From: Paratinospora sagittata
Taxonomy: Eukaryota > Streptophyta > Magnoliopsida > Ranunculales > Menispermaceae
DNA length: 64,000 bases
Assembly (NCBI GenBank): GCA_035771175.1
Contig: CM069611.1
Coordinates: 12,678,366-12,742,365, forward strand
Direction of reading: 5' to 3'
Below the pieces are notes generated by a model that was not told where the DNA came from, searched no databases, and saw only the letters and a list, made by a program, of their open reading frames with translations. Below, piece by piece: positions 1 through 13,985 of the stretch. Position numbers and translations under genes: made by a program. Each line of letters starts with the position of its first letter. Positions within the stretch are counted from its first letter, which is position 1.

Positions 1-606
1 AAGACATCTCAGATGCCATAACACGCTTCACCAAGATTATTAAAGAGATGAAGAAGCTGGGTGAGGTGCTCCTACAAGCAAAAACAACTTGGAAATTCCT
101 TAGGGGACATGTTTGATGAAGGAAGTTCTGTGTATCGCCCTCCACTGTTCAAGGGCGGAAATTACTTGCAATGGAAAACAAGAATAAGATACTTCATGAG
201 ATCCCATGATTCTGATGTTTAAGAAATTGTAAGAAATGGCTATTCTGCACCCACAAAGGTTGAAAATGGAGTAGTTATGCCGAAGGCAAATAATGTATGG
301 GTACCAGAGAAAAGAGGTTACAACAATTAAATGAGAAGGCCATAAACATATTTTTCCGTACTCTTTTTATTAACGAATTAAACAGACATAGTGCTCGGAA
401 TACTGCCAAGGTGAAATGGGATAACCTAAAAATTACTCATGAAAATAGAAAGCAAGTAAAGGGAACAAAGTAGAGAATGCTGGAGGAATCCTATGATGCC
501 TTCAGAATTAGTGAGAACGAAGACATCTCAAATGCCATAACACGCTTCACCAAGATTATTAATGAGATGAAGAAGCTGGGTGAGGTGCTACCACAAGCAA
601 AAATAA

Positions 607-849
607 TTGGTAAATTCCTTACGGGACATGTTGCATGAAGGAAATTCTGTGAATCGCTTTCTACTGTTCAAGGGCGGAAATTACTTGCAATGGAAAACAA
701 GAATAAGATACTTCATGAGATCCCATGATTCTGATGTTCAAGAGATTGTAAGAAATGGCTATTCTGCACCCACAAAGGTTGAAAATGGAGTAGTTATGCC
801 GAAGGCAAAGAATGTATGGCTACATGAGAAAAGAGGTTACAATAATTAA
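607..849 (+). pseudogene. Gag N-terminal fragment (519-bp unit, CAA variant)
   Basis: This 80-codon open stretch covers the N-terminal half of the gag piece. It contains FKGGNYLQWKTRIRYFMRS, which resembles the conserved 'NYxxWKxRM' core of copia gag (DUF4219-type), followed by the variable segment up to PKAKNVWL. It stays open because this unit has CAA (Gln) where most units have an in-frame TAA in 'gatgttTAAgag'. It ends out of frame: the 519-bp type lacks one C in 'ctaccagag', so reading runs into a false C-terminus (GYNN) and a TAA. The nominal start is TTG, so no real initiation codon is implied. Close copies with the same CAA lie at 7365-7607 and 18635-18877, and one with a frameshift lies near 9965-10205. 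A retrotransposon remnant, not a working gene. Confidence 0.8.
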
Positions 850-995
850 ATGAGAAGGCCATAAACATGTTTTTCTGTACTCTTTTCATTAATGAATTAA
901 ACAGACATAGTGCTCGCAATACTGCCAAGGAGAAATGGGATAACCTAAAAATTACTCACGAAAACAGAAAGCAAGTAAAGGGAACAAAGTAGAGA

Positions 996-1247
996 ATGCT
1001 GGAGGAATCCTATGATGCCTTCCGAATTAGTGAGAACGAAGACATCTCAAATGCCATAACACGCTTCACCAAGATTATTAATGAGATGAAGAAGCTGGAG
1101 AAGGTGCTACCACAAGCAAAAATAATTGGGAAATTCCTTAGGGGACATGTTTCAGGAAGGAAATTTTGTGAATCGCCCTCCACTGTTCAAGGGCGGAAAT
1201 TACTTGCAATGAAAAATAAGAATATGATACTTCATGAGATCCCATGA
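996..1247 (+). pseudogene. Gag C-terminal fragment reading through the unit junction
   Basis: An 83-codon stretch beginning at an ATG two codons after the boundary TAG. It contains the UBN2-like C-terminal part of copia gag: SYDAFRISENEDIS, AITRFTKIINEMKKL and FLRGH, matching the usual 'F.m..nEsI.....RF..ii..L..L' layout. In most units a TGA follows at 'gtttcaTGAagg'. Here it is GGA, so the frame continues across the join between the gag end and the next gag start and translates the latter in the wrong frame (CESPSTVQ). Near-identical copies occur at 7754-8005, 10352-10603 and 19024-19275, marking a trimer that recurs four times. The out-of-frame tail shows there is no selection for protein. 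Confidence 0.75.
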
Positions 1248-1273
1248 TTTTGATGTTTAAGAGATTGTAAGAA

Positions 1274-1513
1274 ATGGCTATTCTGGGCCCAAAAAAGGTT
1301 GAAAATGGAGTAATTATGCCGAAGGCAAAGAATATATGGCTACCCAGAGAAAAGAAGTTAGAGCAATTAAGTGACAAGGCCACAGACATGCTTTTCTGTA
1401 CTCTTTTCATTAAGGAAATAAACATACATAGTGCCTGCAATACTGCCAATGAGAAATGGGATAACGTAGAAGTTACTCACGAAGACAAAAAGCAAGTAAA
1501 GAAAACGAAGTAG
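1274..1513 (+). pseudogene. Gag middle fragment, 521-bp unit type (representative)
   Basis: This is the representative of the commonest + strand open stretch, 79 codons from an ATG to the boundary TAG. It reads through PKAKNIWLPREKKLEQL, the LFCTLFIKEINIHSACNTA block and EKWDNVEVTHE, the central UBN2-like region of copia gag (compare the family pattern 'L...l..e....v..c.TAkeiWd.L...yeg'). It is intact here because 521-bp units keep both extra bases that restore frame. Comparable stretches lie at 3355, 4395, 5954, 8032, 8553, 10630, 12711, 14270, 15310 and 16350, spaced by multiples of about 520 bp. There is no upstream promoter and the preceding segment is in another frame, so this is a remnant. 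Confidence 0.8.
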
Positions 1514-4500
1514 AGAATGATGGAGGAATCCTATGTTGCCTTCAGAATTAGTGAGAACAAAGACATCTCAAATGTCATAACACGCTTCACCAAGATTATT
1601 AAAGAGATGAAGAAGCTGGGTGAGGTGCTTCCACAAGCAAAAAAAATTTGAAAATTCCTTAGGGGACATGTTTGATGAAGAAAATTCTGTGAATCGCCCT
1701 CCACTGTTCAAGGGCGGAAATTACTTGCAATGAAAAATAAGAATAAGATACTTCATTAGATCCCATGATTTTGATGTTTAAGAGATTGTAAGAATTGGCT
1801 ATTCTGCGCCCAAAAAAGGTTCAAAATGGAGTAATTACGCCGAAGGCAAAGAATGTACGGCTACCCTGAGAAAAGAAGTTAAAGCAATTAAATGACAAGG
1901 CCATAAACATGCTTTTCTGTAATCTTTTCATTAAGGAAATAAACATACATAGTGCCTGCAATACTGCCAATGAGAAATGGGATAACGTAGAAGTTACTCA
2001 TGAAGACAAAAAGCAAGTAAAGAAAACGAAGTAGAGAATGATGGAGGAATCCTATGTTGCCTTCAGAATTAGTGAGAACGAAGACATCTCAGATGCCATA
2101 ACACGCTTCACCAAGATTATTAAAGAGATGAAGAAGCTGGGTGAGGTGCTCCTACAAGCAAAAACAACTTGGAAATTCCTTAGGGGACATGTTTGATGAA
2201 GGAAGTTCTGTGAATCGCCCTCCACTGTTCAAGGGCGGAAATTACTTGCAATGGAAAACAAGAATAAGATACTTCATGAGATCTTATGATTATGATGTTT
2301 AAGATATTGTAAGAAATGGCTATTCTGCACCCACAAAGGTTGAAAATGGAGTAGTTATGCCGAAGGCAAAGAATGTATGGCTACCCAGAGAAAAGAAGTT
2401 AAAGCAATTAAATGACAAGGCCAAAAACATGCTTTTCTGTAATCTTTTCATTAAGGAAATAAACATACATAGTGCCTGCAATACTGCTAATGAGAAATGG
2501 GATAACGTAGAAGTTACTCATGAAGACAAAAATAAAATAAAGAAAACGAAGTAGAGAATGATGGAGGAATCCTATGTTGCCTTCAGAGTTAGTGAGAACG
2601 AAGACATCTCAGATGCCATAACACGCTTCACCAAGATTATTAAAGAGATGAAGAAGCTTGGGGAGGTGCTCCTACAAGCAAAAACAACTTGGAAATTCCT
2701 TAGGGGACATGTTTGATGAAGGAAGTTCTGTGAATCGCCCTCCACTGTTCAAGGGCGGAAATTACTTGCAATGGAAAACAAGGATAAGATACTTCATGAG
2801 ATCTTATGATTATGATGTTTAAGATATTGTAAGAAATGGCTACTCTGCACCCACAAAGGTTGAAAATGGTGTAATTGTGCCGAAGGCAAAGAATGTATGG
2901 GTACCAGAGAAAAGAGGTTACAACAATTAAATGAGAAGGCCATAGACATGTTTTTCTGTACTCTTTCCATTAATGAATTAAACAGACATAGTGCCTGCAA
3001 TACTCCCAAGGAGAAGTGGGATAACCTAAAAATTACTCATGAAAACAGAAAGCAAGTAAAGGGAACATAGTAGAGAATGCTGGAGGAATCCTATGATGCC
3101 TTCAGAATTAGTGAGAACGAAGACATCTCAAATGCCATAACACGCTTCACCAAGATTATTAATGAGATGAAGAAGCTGGGTGAGGTGCTACCACAAGCAA
3201 AAACAATTGGGAAATTCCTTAGGGGACATGTTTCATGAAGGAAATTTTGTGAATCGCCCTCCACTGTTCAAGGGCGAAAATTACTTGCAATGAAAAATAA
3301 GAATAAGATACTTCATGAGATCCCATGATTTTGATGTTTAAGAGATTGTAAGAAATGGCTATTCTGCGCCCAAAAAATGTTCAAAATGGAGTAATTATGC
3401 CGAAGGCAAAGAATGTATGGCTACCCAGAGAAAAGAAGTTAGAGCAATTAAATGACAAGGCCATAAACATGCTTTTCTGTAATCTTTTCATTAAGGAAAT
3501 AAACATACATAGTGCCTGCAATACTGCTAATGAGAAATGGGATAACGTAGAAGTTACTCATGAAGACAAAAAGCAAGTAAAGAAAACGAAGTAGAGAATG
3601 ATGGAGGAATCCTATGTTGCCTTCAGAATTAGTGAGAACGAAGACATCTCAGATGCCATAACACGCTTCACCAAGATTATTAAAGAGATGAAGAAGCTGG
3701 GTGAGGTGCTCCTACAAGCAAAAACAACTTGGAAATTCCTTAGGGGACATGTTTGATGAAGGAAGTTCTGTGAATCGCCCTCCACTGTTCAAGGGCGGAA
3801 ATTACTTGCAATGGAAAACAAGAATAAGATACTTCATGAGATCCCATGATTCTGATGTTTAAGAGATTGTAAGAAATGGCTATTCTGCACCCACAAAGGT
3901 TGAAAATGGAGTAGTTATGCCGAAGGCAAAGAATGTATGGGTACCAGAGAAAAGAGGTTACAACAATTAAATGAGAAGGCCATAAACATATTTTTCCGTA
4001 CAATTTTTATTAATGAATTAAACAGACATAGTGCTTGCAATACTGCCAAGGTGAAATGGGATAACCTAAAAATTACTCATGAAAACAGAAAGCAAGTAAA
4101 GGGAACAAAGTAGAGAATGCTGGAGGAATCCTATGATGCCTTCAGAATTAGTGAGAACGAAGACATCTCAAATGCCATAACACGCTTCACCAAGATTATT
4201 AACGAGATGAAGAAGCTGGAGAAGGTGCTACCACAAGCAAAAACAATTGGGAAATTCCTTAGGGGACATGTTTCATGAAGGAAATTTTGTGAATCGCGCT
4301 CCACTGTTCAAGGGCTGAAATTACTTGCAATGAAAAATAAGAATAAGATACTTTATGAGATCCCATGATTTTGATGTTTAAGAGATTGTAAGAAATGGCT
4401 ATTCTGCGCCCAAAAAAGGTTCAAAATGGAGTAATTATGCCAAAGGCAAAGAATGTATGGCTACTCAGAGAAAAGAAGTTAGAGCAATTAAATGACAAGG

Positions 4501-5964
4501 CCATAAACATGCTTTTCCGTACTCTTTTCATTAAGGAAATAAACATACATAGTGCCTGCAACACTGCCAATGAGAAATGGGATAACGTAGAAGTTACTCA
4601 TGAAGACAAAAAGCAAGTAAAGAAAACGAAGTAGAGAATGATGGAGGAATCCTATGTTGCCTTCAGAATTAGTGAGAACGAAGACATCTCAAATGCCATA
4701 ACACGCTTCACCAAGATTATTAAAGAGATGAAGAAGCTGGGTGAGGTGCTTCCACAAGCAAAAACAATTTGAAAATTCCTTAGGGGACATGTTTGATGAA
4801 GGAAATTCTGTGAATCTCCCTCCACTGTTCAAGGGCGGAAATTACTTGCAATGGAAAACAAGAATAAGATACTTCATGAGATCCCATGATTCTGATGTTT
4901 AAGAGATTGTAAGAAATGGCTATTCTGCACCCACAAAGGTTGAAAATGGAGTAGTTATGCCGAAGGCAAAGAATGTATGGGTACCAGAGAAAAGAGGTTA
5001 AAACAATTAAATGAGAAGGCCATAAACATATTTTTCCGTACTCTTTTTATTAATGAATTAAACAGACATAGTGCTCGCAATACTGCCAAGGTGAAATAGG
5101 ATAACCTAAAAATTACTCATGAAAACTGAAAGCAAGTAAAGGGAACAAAGTAGAGAATGCTGGAGGAATCCTATGATGCCTTCAGAATTAGTGAGAACGA
5201 AGACATCTCAAATGCCATAACAAGCTTCACCAAGATTATTAAAGAGATGAAGAAGCTGGGTGAGGTGCTCCTACAAGCAAAAACAATTTGGAAATTCCTT
5301 ATGGGACATGTTTGATGAAGGAAGTTCTGTGAATCGCCCTCCACTGTTCAAGGGCGGAAATTACTTGCAATGGAAAACAAGGATAAGATACTTCATGAGA
5401 TCTTATGATTATGATGTTTAAGATATTGTAAGAAATGGCTACTCTGCACCCACAAAGGTTGAAAATGGTGTAATTGTGTCGAAGGCAAAGAATGTATGGG
5501 TACCAGAGAAAAGAGGTTACAACAATTAAATGAGAAGGCCATAAACATGTTTTTCTGTACTCTTTCCATTAATGAATTAAACAGACATAGTGCCTGCAAT
5601 ACTCCCAAGGAGAAGTGGGATAACCTAAAAATTACTCATGAAAACAGAAAGCAAGTAAAGGGAACAAAGTAGAGAATGCTGGAGGAAACCTATGATGCCT
5701 TCAGAATTAGTGAGAACGAAGACATCTCAAAAGCCATAACACGCTTCACCAAGATTATTAATGAGATGAAGAAGCTGGGTGAGGTGCTACCACAAGCAAA
5801 AACAATTGGGAAATTCCTTAGGGGACATGTTTCATGAAGGAAATTTTGTGAATCGCCCTCCACTGTTCAAGGGCGAAAATTACTTGCAATGAAAAATAAG
5901 AATAAGATACTTCATGAGATCCCATGATTTTGATGTTTAAGAGATTGTAAGAAATGGCTATTCT

Positions 5965-8900
5965 GCGCCCAAAAAATGTTCAAAATGGAGTAATTATGCC
6001 GAAGGCAAAGAATGTATGGCTACCCAGAGAAAAGAAGTTAGAGCAATTAAATGACAAGGCCATAAACATGCTTTTCTGTAATCTTTTCATTAAGGAAATA
6101 AACATACATAGTGCCTGCAATACTGCTAATGAGAAATGGGATAACGTAGAAGTTACTCATGAAGACAAAAAGCAAGTAAAGAAAACGAAGTAGAGAATGA
6201 TGGAGGAATCCTATGTTGCCTTCAGAATTAGTGAGAACGAAGACATCTCAGATGCCATAACAAGCTTCACCAAGATTATTAAAGAGATGAAGAAGCTGGG
6301 TGAGGTGCTCCTACAAGCAAAAACAACTTGGAAATTCCTTAGGGGACATGTTTGATGAAGGAAGTTCTTTGAATCGCCCTCCACTGTTCAAGGGCGGAAA
6401 TTACTTGCAATGGAAAACAAGAATAAGATACTTCATGAGATCCCATGATTCTGATGTTTAAGAGATTGTAAGAAATGGCTATTCTGCACCCACAAAGGTT
6501 GAAAATGGAGTAGTTATGCCGAAGGCAAAGAATGTATGGGTACCAGAGAAAAGAGGTTACAACAATTAAATGAGAAGGCCATAAACATATTTTTCCGTAC
6601 TCTTTTTATTAATGAATTAAACAGACATAGTGCTCGCAATACTGCCAAGGTGAAATGGGATAACCTAAAAATTACTCATGAAAACAAAAAGCAAGTAAAG
6701 GGAACAAAGTAGAGAATGCTGGAGGAATCCTATGATGCCTTCAGAATTAGTGAGAACGAAGACATCTCAAATGCCATAACAAGCTTCACCAAGATTATTA
6801 AAGAGATGAAGAAGCTGGGTGAGGTGCTCCTACAAGCAAAAACAACTTCGAAATTCCTTAGGGGACATGTTTGATGAAGGAAGTTCTGTGAATCGCCCTC
6901 CACTGTTCAAGGGCGGAAATTACTTGCAATGGAAAACAAGAATAAGATACTTCATGAGATCTTATGATTATGATGTTTAAGATATTGTAAGAAATGGCTA
7001 TTCTGCACCCACAAAGGTTGAAAATGGTGTAATTGTGCCGAAGGCAAAGAATGTATGGGTACCAGAGAAAAGAGGTTACAACAATTAAATGAGAAGGCCA
7101 TAAACATGTTTTTCTGTACTCTTTCCATTAATGAATTAAACAGACATAGTGCCTGCAATACTCCCAAGGAGAAGTGGGATAACCTAAAAATTACTCATGA
7201 AAACAGAATGCAAGTAAAGGGAACAAAGTAGAGAATGCTGGAGGAATCCTATGATGCCTTCAGAATTAGTGAGAACGAAGACATCTCAAATGCCATAACA
7301 CGCTTCACCAAGATTATTAATGAGATGAAGAAGCTGGGTGAGGTGCTACCACAAGCAAAAATAATTGGTAAATTCCTTACGGGACATGTTTCATGAAGGA
7401 AATTCTGTGAATCGCTTTCCACTGTTCAAGGGCGGAAATTACTTGCAATGGAAAACAAGAATAAGATACTTCATGAGATCCCATGATTCTGATGTTCAAG
7501 AGATTGTAAGAAATGGCTATTCTGCACCCACAAAGGTTGAAAATGGAGTAGTTTCGCCGAAGGCAAAGAATGTATGGCTACCAGAGAAAAAAGGTTACAA
7601 TAATTAAATGAGAAGGCCATAAACATGTTTTTCTGTACTCTTTTCATTAATGAATTAAACAGACATAGTGCTCGCAATACTGCCAAGGAGAAATGGGATA
7701 ACCTAAAAATTACTCACGAAAACAGAAAGCAAGTAAAGGGAACAAAGTAGAGAATGCTGGAGGAATCCTATGATGCCTTCCGAATTAGTGAGAACGAAGA
7801 CATCTCAAATGCCATAACACGCTTCACCAAGATTATTAATGAGATGAAGAAGCTGGAGAAGGTGCTACCACAAGCAAAAATAATTGGGAAATTCCTTAGG
7901 GGACATGTTTCAGGAAGGAAATTTTGTGAATCGCCCTCCACTGTTCAAGGGCGGAAATTACTTGCAATGAAAAATAAGAATATGATACTTCATGAGATCC
8001 CATGATTTTGATGTTTAAGAGATTGTAAGAAATGGCTATTCTGGGCCCAAAAAAGGTTGAAAATGGAGTAATTATGCCGAAGGCAAAGAATATATGGCTA
8101 CCCAGAGAAAAGAAGTTAGAGCAATTAAGTGACAAGGCCACAGACATGCTTTTCTGTACTCTTTTCATTAAGGAAATAAACATACATAGTGCCTGCAAAA
8201 CTGCCAATGAGAAATGGGATAACGTAGAAGTTACTCATGAAGACAAAAAGCAAGTAAAGAAAACGAAGTAGAGAATGATGGAGGAATCCTATGTTGCCTT
8301 CAGAATTAGTGAGAACGAAGACATCTCAAATGTCATAACACGCTTCACCAAGATTATTAAAGAGATGAAGAAGCTGGGTGAGGTGCTTCCACAAGCAAAA
8401 AAAATTTGAAAATTCCTTAGGGGACATGTTTGATGAATAAAATTCTGTGAATCGCCCTCCACTGTTCAAGGGCGGAAATTACTTGCAATGAAAAATAAGA
8501 ATAAGATACTTCATGAGATCCCATGATTTTGATGTTTAAGAGATTGTAAGAAATGGCTATTCTGCGCCCAAAAAATGTTCAAAATGGAGTAATTATGCTG
8601 AAGGCAAAGAATGTATGGCTACCCAGAGAAAAGAAGTTAGAGCAATTAAATGACAAGGCCATAAACATGCTTTTCTGTAATCTTTTCATTAAGGAAATAA
8701 ACATACATAGTGCCTGCAATACTGCTAATGAGAAATGGGATAACGTAGAAGTTACTCATGAAGACAAAAAGCAAGTAAAGAAAACGAAGTAGAGAATGAT
8801 GGAGGAATCCTATGTTGCCTTCAGAATTAGTGAGAACGAAGACATCTCAGATGCCATAACAAGCTTCACCAAGATTATTAAAGAGATGAAGAAGCTGGGT

Positions 8901-11160
8901 GAGGTGCTCCTACAAGCAAAAACAACTTGGAAATTCCTTAGGGGACATGTTTGATGAAGGAAGTTCTTTGAATCGCCCTCCACTGTTCAAGGGCGGAAAT
9001 TACTCGCAATGGAAAACAAGAATAAGATACTTCATGAGATCCCATGATTCTGATGTTTAAGAGATTGTAAGAAATGGCTATTCTGCACCCACAAAGGTTG
9101 AAAATGGAGTAGTTATGCCGAAGGCAAAGAATGTATGGGTACCAGAGAAAAGAGGTTACAACAATTAAATGAGAAGGCCATAAACATATTTTTCCGTACT
9201 CTTTTTATTAATGAATTAAACAGACATAGTGCTCGCAATACTGCCAAGGTGAAATGGGATAACCTAAAAATTACTCATGAAAACAAAAAGCAAGTAAAGG
9301 GAACAAAGTAGAGAATGCTGGAGGAATCCTATGATGCCTTCAGAATTAGTGAGAACGAAGACATCTCAAATGCCATAACAAGCTTCACCAAGATTATTAA
9401 AGAGATGAAGAAGCTGGGTGAGGTGCTCCTACAAGCAAAAACAACTTCGAAATTCCTTAGGGGACATGTTTGATGAAGGAAGTTCTGTGAATCGCCCTCC
9501 ACTGTTCAAGGGCGGAAATTACTTGCAATGGAAAACAAGAATAAGATACTTCATGAGATCTTATGATTATGATGTTTAAGATATTGTAAGAAATGGCTAT
9601 TCTGCACCCACAAAGGTTGAAAATGGTGTAATTGTGCCGAAGGCAAAGAATGTATGGGTACCAGAGAAAAGAGGTTACAACAATTAAATGAGAAGGCCAT
9701 AAACATGTTTTTCTGTACTCTTTCCATTAATGAATTAAACAGACATAGTGCCTGCAATACTCCCAAGGAGAAGTGGGATAACCTAAAAATTACTCATGAA
9801 AACAGAATGCAAGTAAAGGGAACAAAGTAGAGAATGCTGGAGGAATCCTATGATGCCTTCAGAATTAGTGAGAACGAAGACATCTCAAATGCCATAACAC
9901 GCTTCACCAAGATTATTAATGAGATGAAGAAGCTGGGTGAGGTGCTACCACAAGCAAAAATAATTGGTAAATTCCTTACGGGACATGTTTCATGAAGGAA
10001 ATTCTGTGAATCGTTTCCACTGTTCAAGGGCGGAAATTACTTGCAATGGAAAACAAGAATAAGATACTTCATGAGATCCCATGATTCTGATGTTCAAGAG
10101 ATTGTAAGAAATGGCTATTCTGCACCCACAAAGGTTGAAAATGGAGTAGTTTTGCCGAAGGCAAAGAATGTATGGCTACCAGAGAAAAAAGGTTACAATA
10201 ATTAAATGAGAAGGCCATAAACATGTTTTTCTGTACTCTTTTCATTAATGAATTAAACAGACATAGTGCTCGCAATACTGCCAAGGAGAAATGGGATAAC
10301 CTAAAAATTACTCACGAAAACAGAAAGCAAGTAAAGGGAACAAAGTAGAGAATGCTGGAGGAATCCTATGATGCCTTCCGAATTAGTGAGAACGAAGACA
10401 TCTCAAATGCCATAACACGCTTCACCAAGATTATTAATGAGATGAAGAAGCTGGAGAAGGTGCTACCACAAGCAAAAATAATTGGGAAATTCCTTAGGGG
10501 ACATGTTTCAGGAAGGAAATTTTGTGAATCGCCCTCCACTGTTCAAGGGCGGAAATTACTTGCAATGAAAAATAAGAATATGATACTTCATGAGATCCCA
10601 TGATTTTGATGTTTAAGAGATTGTAAGAAATGGCTATTCTGGGCCCAAAAAAGGTTGAAAATGGAGTAATTATGCCGAAGGCAAAGAATATATGGCTACC
10701 CAGAGAAAAGAAGTTAGAGCAATTAAGTGACAAGGCCACAGACATGCTTTTCTGTACTCTTTTCATTAAGGAAATAAATATACATAGTGCCTGCAATACT
10801 GCCAATGAGAAATGGGATAACGTAGAAGTTACTCATGAAGACAAAAAGCAAGTAAAGAAAACGAAGTAGAGAATGATGGAGGAATCCTATGTTGCCTTCA
10901 GAATTAGTGAGAACGAAGACATCTCAAATGTCATAACACGCTTCACCAAGATTATTAAAGAGATGAAGAAGCTGGGTGAAGTGCTTCCACAAGCAAAAAA
11001 AATTTGAAAATTCCTTAGGGGACATGTTTGATGAAGAAAATTCTGTGAATCGCCCTCCACTGTTCAAGGGCGGAAATTACTTGCAACGAAAAATAAGAAT
11101 AAGATACTTCATGAGATCCCATGATTTTGATGTTTAAGAGATTGTAAGAAATGGCTATTC
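5965..11160 (+). repeat. Tandem duplication of a five-unit block (2599 bp)
   Basis: Two adjacent copies, about 5965-8560 and 8564-11160. Both start with the rare 'aaaaaatgttc' variant and carry 'gttctttgaatcgcc' (6361 and 8961) and an altered 'gtagtt' segment (7541 and 10146). Boundaries correspond at 6191/8790, 6710/9309 and 7229/9828, all with a 2599-bp offset. The second copy has acquired a one-base loss in 'aatcgtttcc' near 10011, making that unit 518 bp. The breakpoints fall inside units at equivalent positions, as expected of unequal exchange between out-of-register repeats. Confidence 0.75.
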
Positions 11161-13985
11161 TGCGCCCAAAAAAGGTTCAAAATGGAGTAATTACGCCGAA
11201 GGCAAAGAATGTATGGCTACCCTGAGAAAAGAAGTTAAAGCAATTAAATGACAAGGCCATAAACATGCTTTTCTGTAATCTTTTCATTAAGGAAATAAAC
11301 ATACATAGTGCCTGCAATACTGCCAATGAGAAATGGGATAACGTAGAAGTTACTCATGAAGACAAAAAGCAAGTAAAGAAAACGAAGTAGAGAATGATGG
11401 AGGAATCCTATGTTGCCTTCAGAATTAGTGAGAACGAAGACATCTCAGATGCCATAACACGCTTCACCAAGATTATTAAAGAGATGAAGAAGCTGGGTGA
11501 GGTGCTCCTACAAGCAAAAACAACTTGGAAATTCCTTAGGGGACATGTTTGATGAAGGAAGTTCTGTGAATCGCCCTCCACTGTTCAAGGGCGGAAATTA
11601 CTTGCAATGGAAAACAAGAATAAGATACTTCATGAGATCTTATGATTATGATGTTTAAGATATTGTAAGAAATGGCTATTCTGCACCCACAAAGGTTGAA
11701 AATGGAGTAGTTATGCCGAAGGCAAAGAATGTATGGCTACCCAGAGAAAAGAAGTTAAAGCAATTAAATGACAAGGCCATAAACATGCTTTTCTGTAATC
11801 TTTTCATTAAGGAAATAAACATACATAGTGCCTGCAATACTGCTAATGAGAAATGGGATAACGTAGAAGTTACTCATGAAGACAAAAATAAAGTAAAGAA
11901 AACGAAGTAGAGAATGATGGAGGAATCCTATGTTGCCTTCAAAATTAGTGAGAACGAAGACATCTCAGATGCCATAACACGCTTCACCAAGATTATTAAA
12001 GAGATGAAGAAGCTTGGTGAGGTGCTCCTACAAGCAAAAACAACTTGGAAATTCCTTAGGGGACATGTTTGATGAAGGAAGTTCTGTGAATCGCCCTCCA
12101 CTGTTCAAGGGCGGAAATTACTTGCAATGGAAAATAAGGATAAGATACTTCATGAGATCTTATGATTATGATGTTTAAGATATTGTAAGAAGTGGCCCTT
12201 TTGCACCCACAAAGGTTGAAAATTGTGTAATTGTGCCGAAAGCAAAGAATGTATGGGTACCAGAGAAAAGAGGTTACAACAATTAAATGAGAAGGCCATA
12301 AACATGTTTTTCTGTACTCTTTCCATTAATGAATTAAACAGACATAGTGCCTGCAATACTCCCAAGGAGAAGTAGGACAACCTAAAAATTACTCATGAAA
12401 ACAGAAAGCAAGTAAAGGGAACAAAGTAGAGAATGCTGGAGGAATCCTATGATGCCTTCAGAATTAGTGAGAACGAAGACATCTCAAATGCCATAACACG
12501 CTTCACCAAGATTATTAAAGAGATGAAGAAGCTGGGTGAGGTGCTCCTACAAGCAAAAACAATTTGGAAATTCCTTATGGGACATGTTTGATGAAGGAAG
12601 TTCTGTGAATCGCCCTCCACTGTTCAAGGGCTGAAATTACTTGCAATGAAAAATAAGAATAAGATACTTCATGAGATCCCATGATTTTGATGTTTAAGAG
12701 ATTGTAAGAAATGGCTATTCTGCGCCCAAAAAAGGTTCAAAATGGAGTAATTATGCCAAAGGCAAAGAATGTATGGCTACCCAGAGAAAAGAAGTTAGAG
12801 CAATTAAATGACAAGGCCATAAACATGCTTTTCCGTACTCTTTTCATTAAGGAAATAAACATCCATAGTGCCTGCAACACTGCCAATGAGAAATGGGATA
12901 ACGTAGAAGTTACTCATGAAGACAAAAAGCAAGTAAAGAAAACGAAGTAGAGAATGATGGAGGAATCCTATGTTGCCTTCAGAATTAGTGAGAACGAAGA
13001 CATCTCAAATGCCATAACACGCTTCACCAAGATTATTAAAGAGATGAAGAAGCTGGGTGAGGTGCTTCCACAAGCAAAAACAATTTGAAAATTCCTTAGG
13101 GGACATGTTTGATGAAGGAAATTCTGTGAATCTCCCTCCACTGTTCAAGGGCGGAAATTACTTGCAATGGAAAACAAGAATAAGATACTTCATGAGATCC
13201 TATGATTCTGTTGTTTAAGAGATTGTAAGAAATGGCTATTCTGCACCCGCAAAGGTTGAAAATGGAGTAGTTATGCCGAAGGCAAAGAATGTATGGGTAC
13301 CAGAGAAAAGAGGTTACAACAATTAAAAGAGAAGGCCATAAACATATTTTTCCGTACTCTTTTTATTAATGAATTAAACAAACATAGTGCTCGCAATACT
13401 GCCAAGGTGAAATAGGATAACCTAAAAATTACTCATGAAAACTGAAAGCAAGTAAAGGGAACAAAGTAGAGAATGCTGGAGGAGTCCTATGATGCCTTCA
13501 GAATTAGTGAGAACGAAGACATCTCAAATGCCATAACAAGCTTCACCAAGATTATTAAAGAGATGAAGAAGCTGGGTGAGGTGCTCCTACAAGCAAAAAC
13601 AATTTGGAAATTCCTTATGGGACATGTTTGATGAAGGAAGTTCTGTGAATCGCCCTCCACTGTTCAAGGGCGGAAATTACTTGCAATGGAAAACAAGGAT
13701 AAGATACTTCATGAGATCTTATGATTATGATGTTTAAGATATTGTAAGAAATGGCTAGTCTGCACCCACAAAGGTTGAAAATGGTGTAATTGTGCCGAAG
13801 GCAAAGAATGTATGGGTACCAGAGAAAAGAGGTTACAACAATTAAATGAGAAGGCCATAAACATGTTTTTCTGTACTCTTTCCATTAATGAATTAAACAG
13901 ACATAGTGCTTGCAATACTGCCAAGGTGAAATGGGATAACCTAAAAATTACTCATGAAAACAGAAAGCAAGTAAAGGGAACAAAG

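Larger units (their letters stand above)
471..2031 (+). repeat. Three-unit block present four times
   Basis: Three successive units (519, 521 and 521 bp) with diagnostic variants: a CAA-open N-terminal fragment, 'gttcaggaagg' at the junction, 'attctgggccc', and 'aatgtcataac' in the third unit. The same ordered trio recurs at 7229-8560, 9828-11387 and 18499-20059. In the second copy the third unit switches to another variant part way, between about 8515 and 8570. The homology of 471-3070 with 9828-12426 extends for five units at an offset of 18 units (9356 bp from 990 onward). Shared order of variants, not merely shared units, indicates block duplication. Confidence 0.8.

Noticed and set aside
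1138..1449. A recurrent 103-codon minus-strand open frame in the 521-bp and hybrid units (also near 7896, 10494, 19166, 33477, 36074, 45939, 51132, 54767, 57883 and 60482).
   Set aside because: It is the antisense of the gag segment, recurs only because the unit recurs, crosses the unit junction and resembles no known protein. It is a shadow of the + strand gag remnant.
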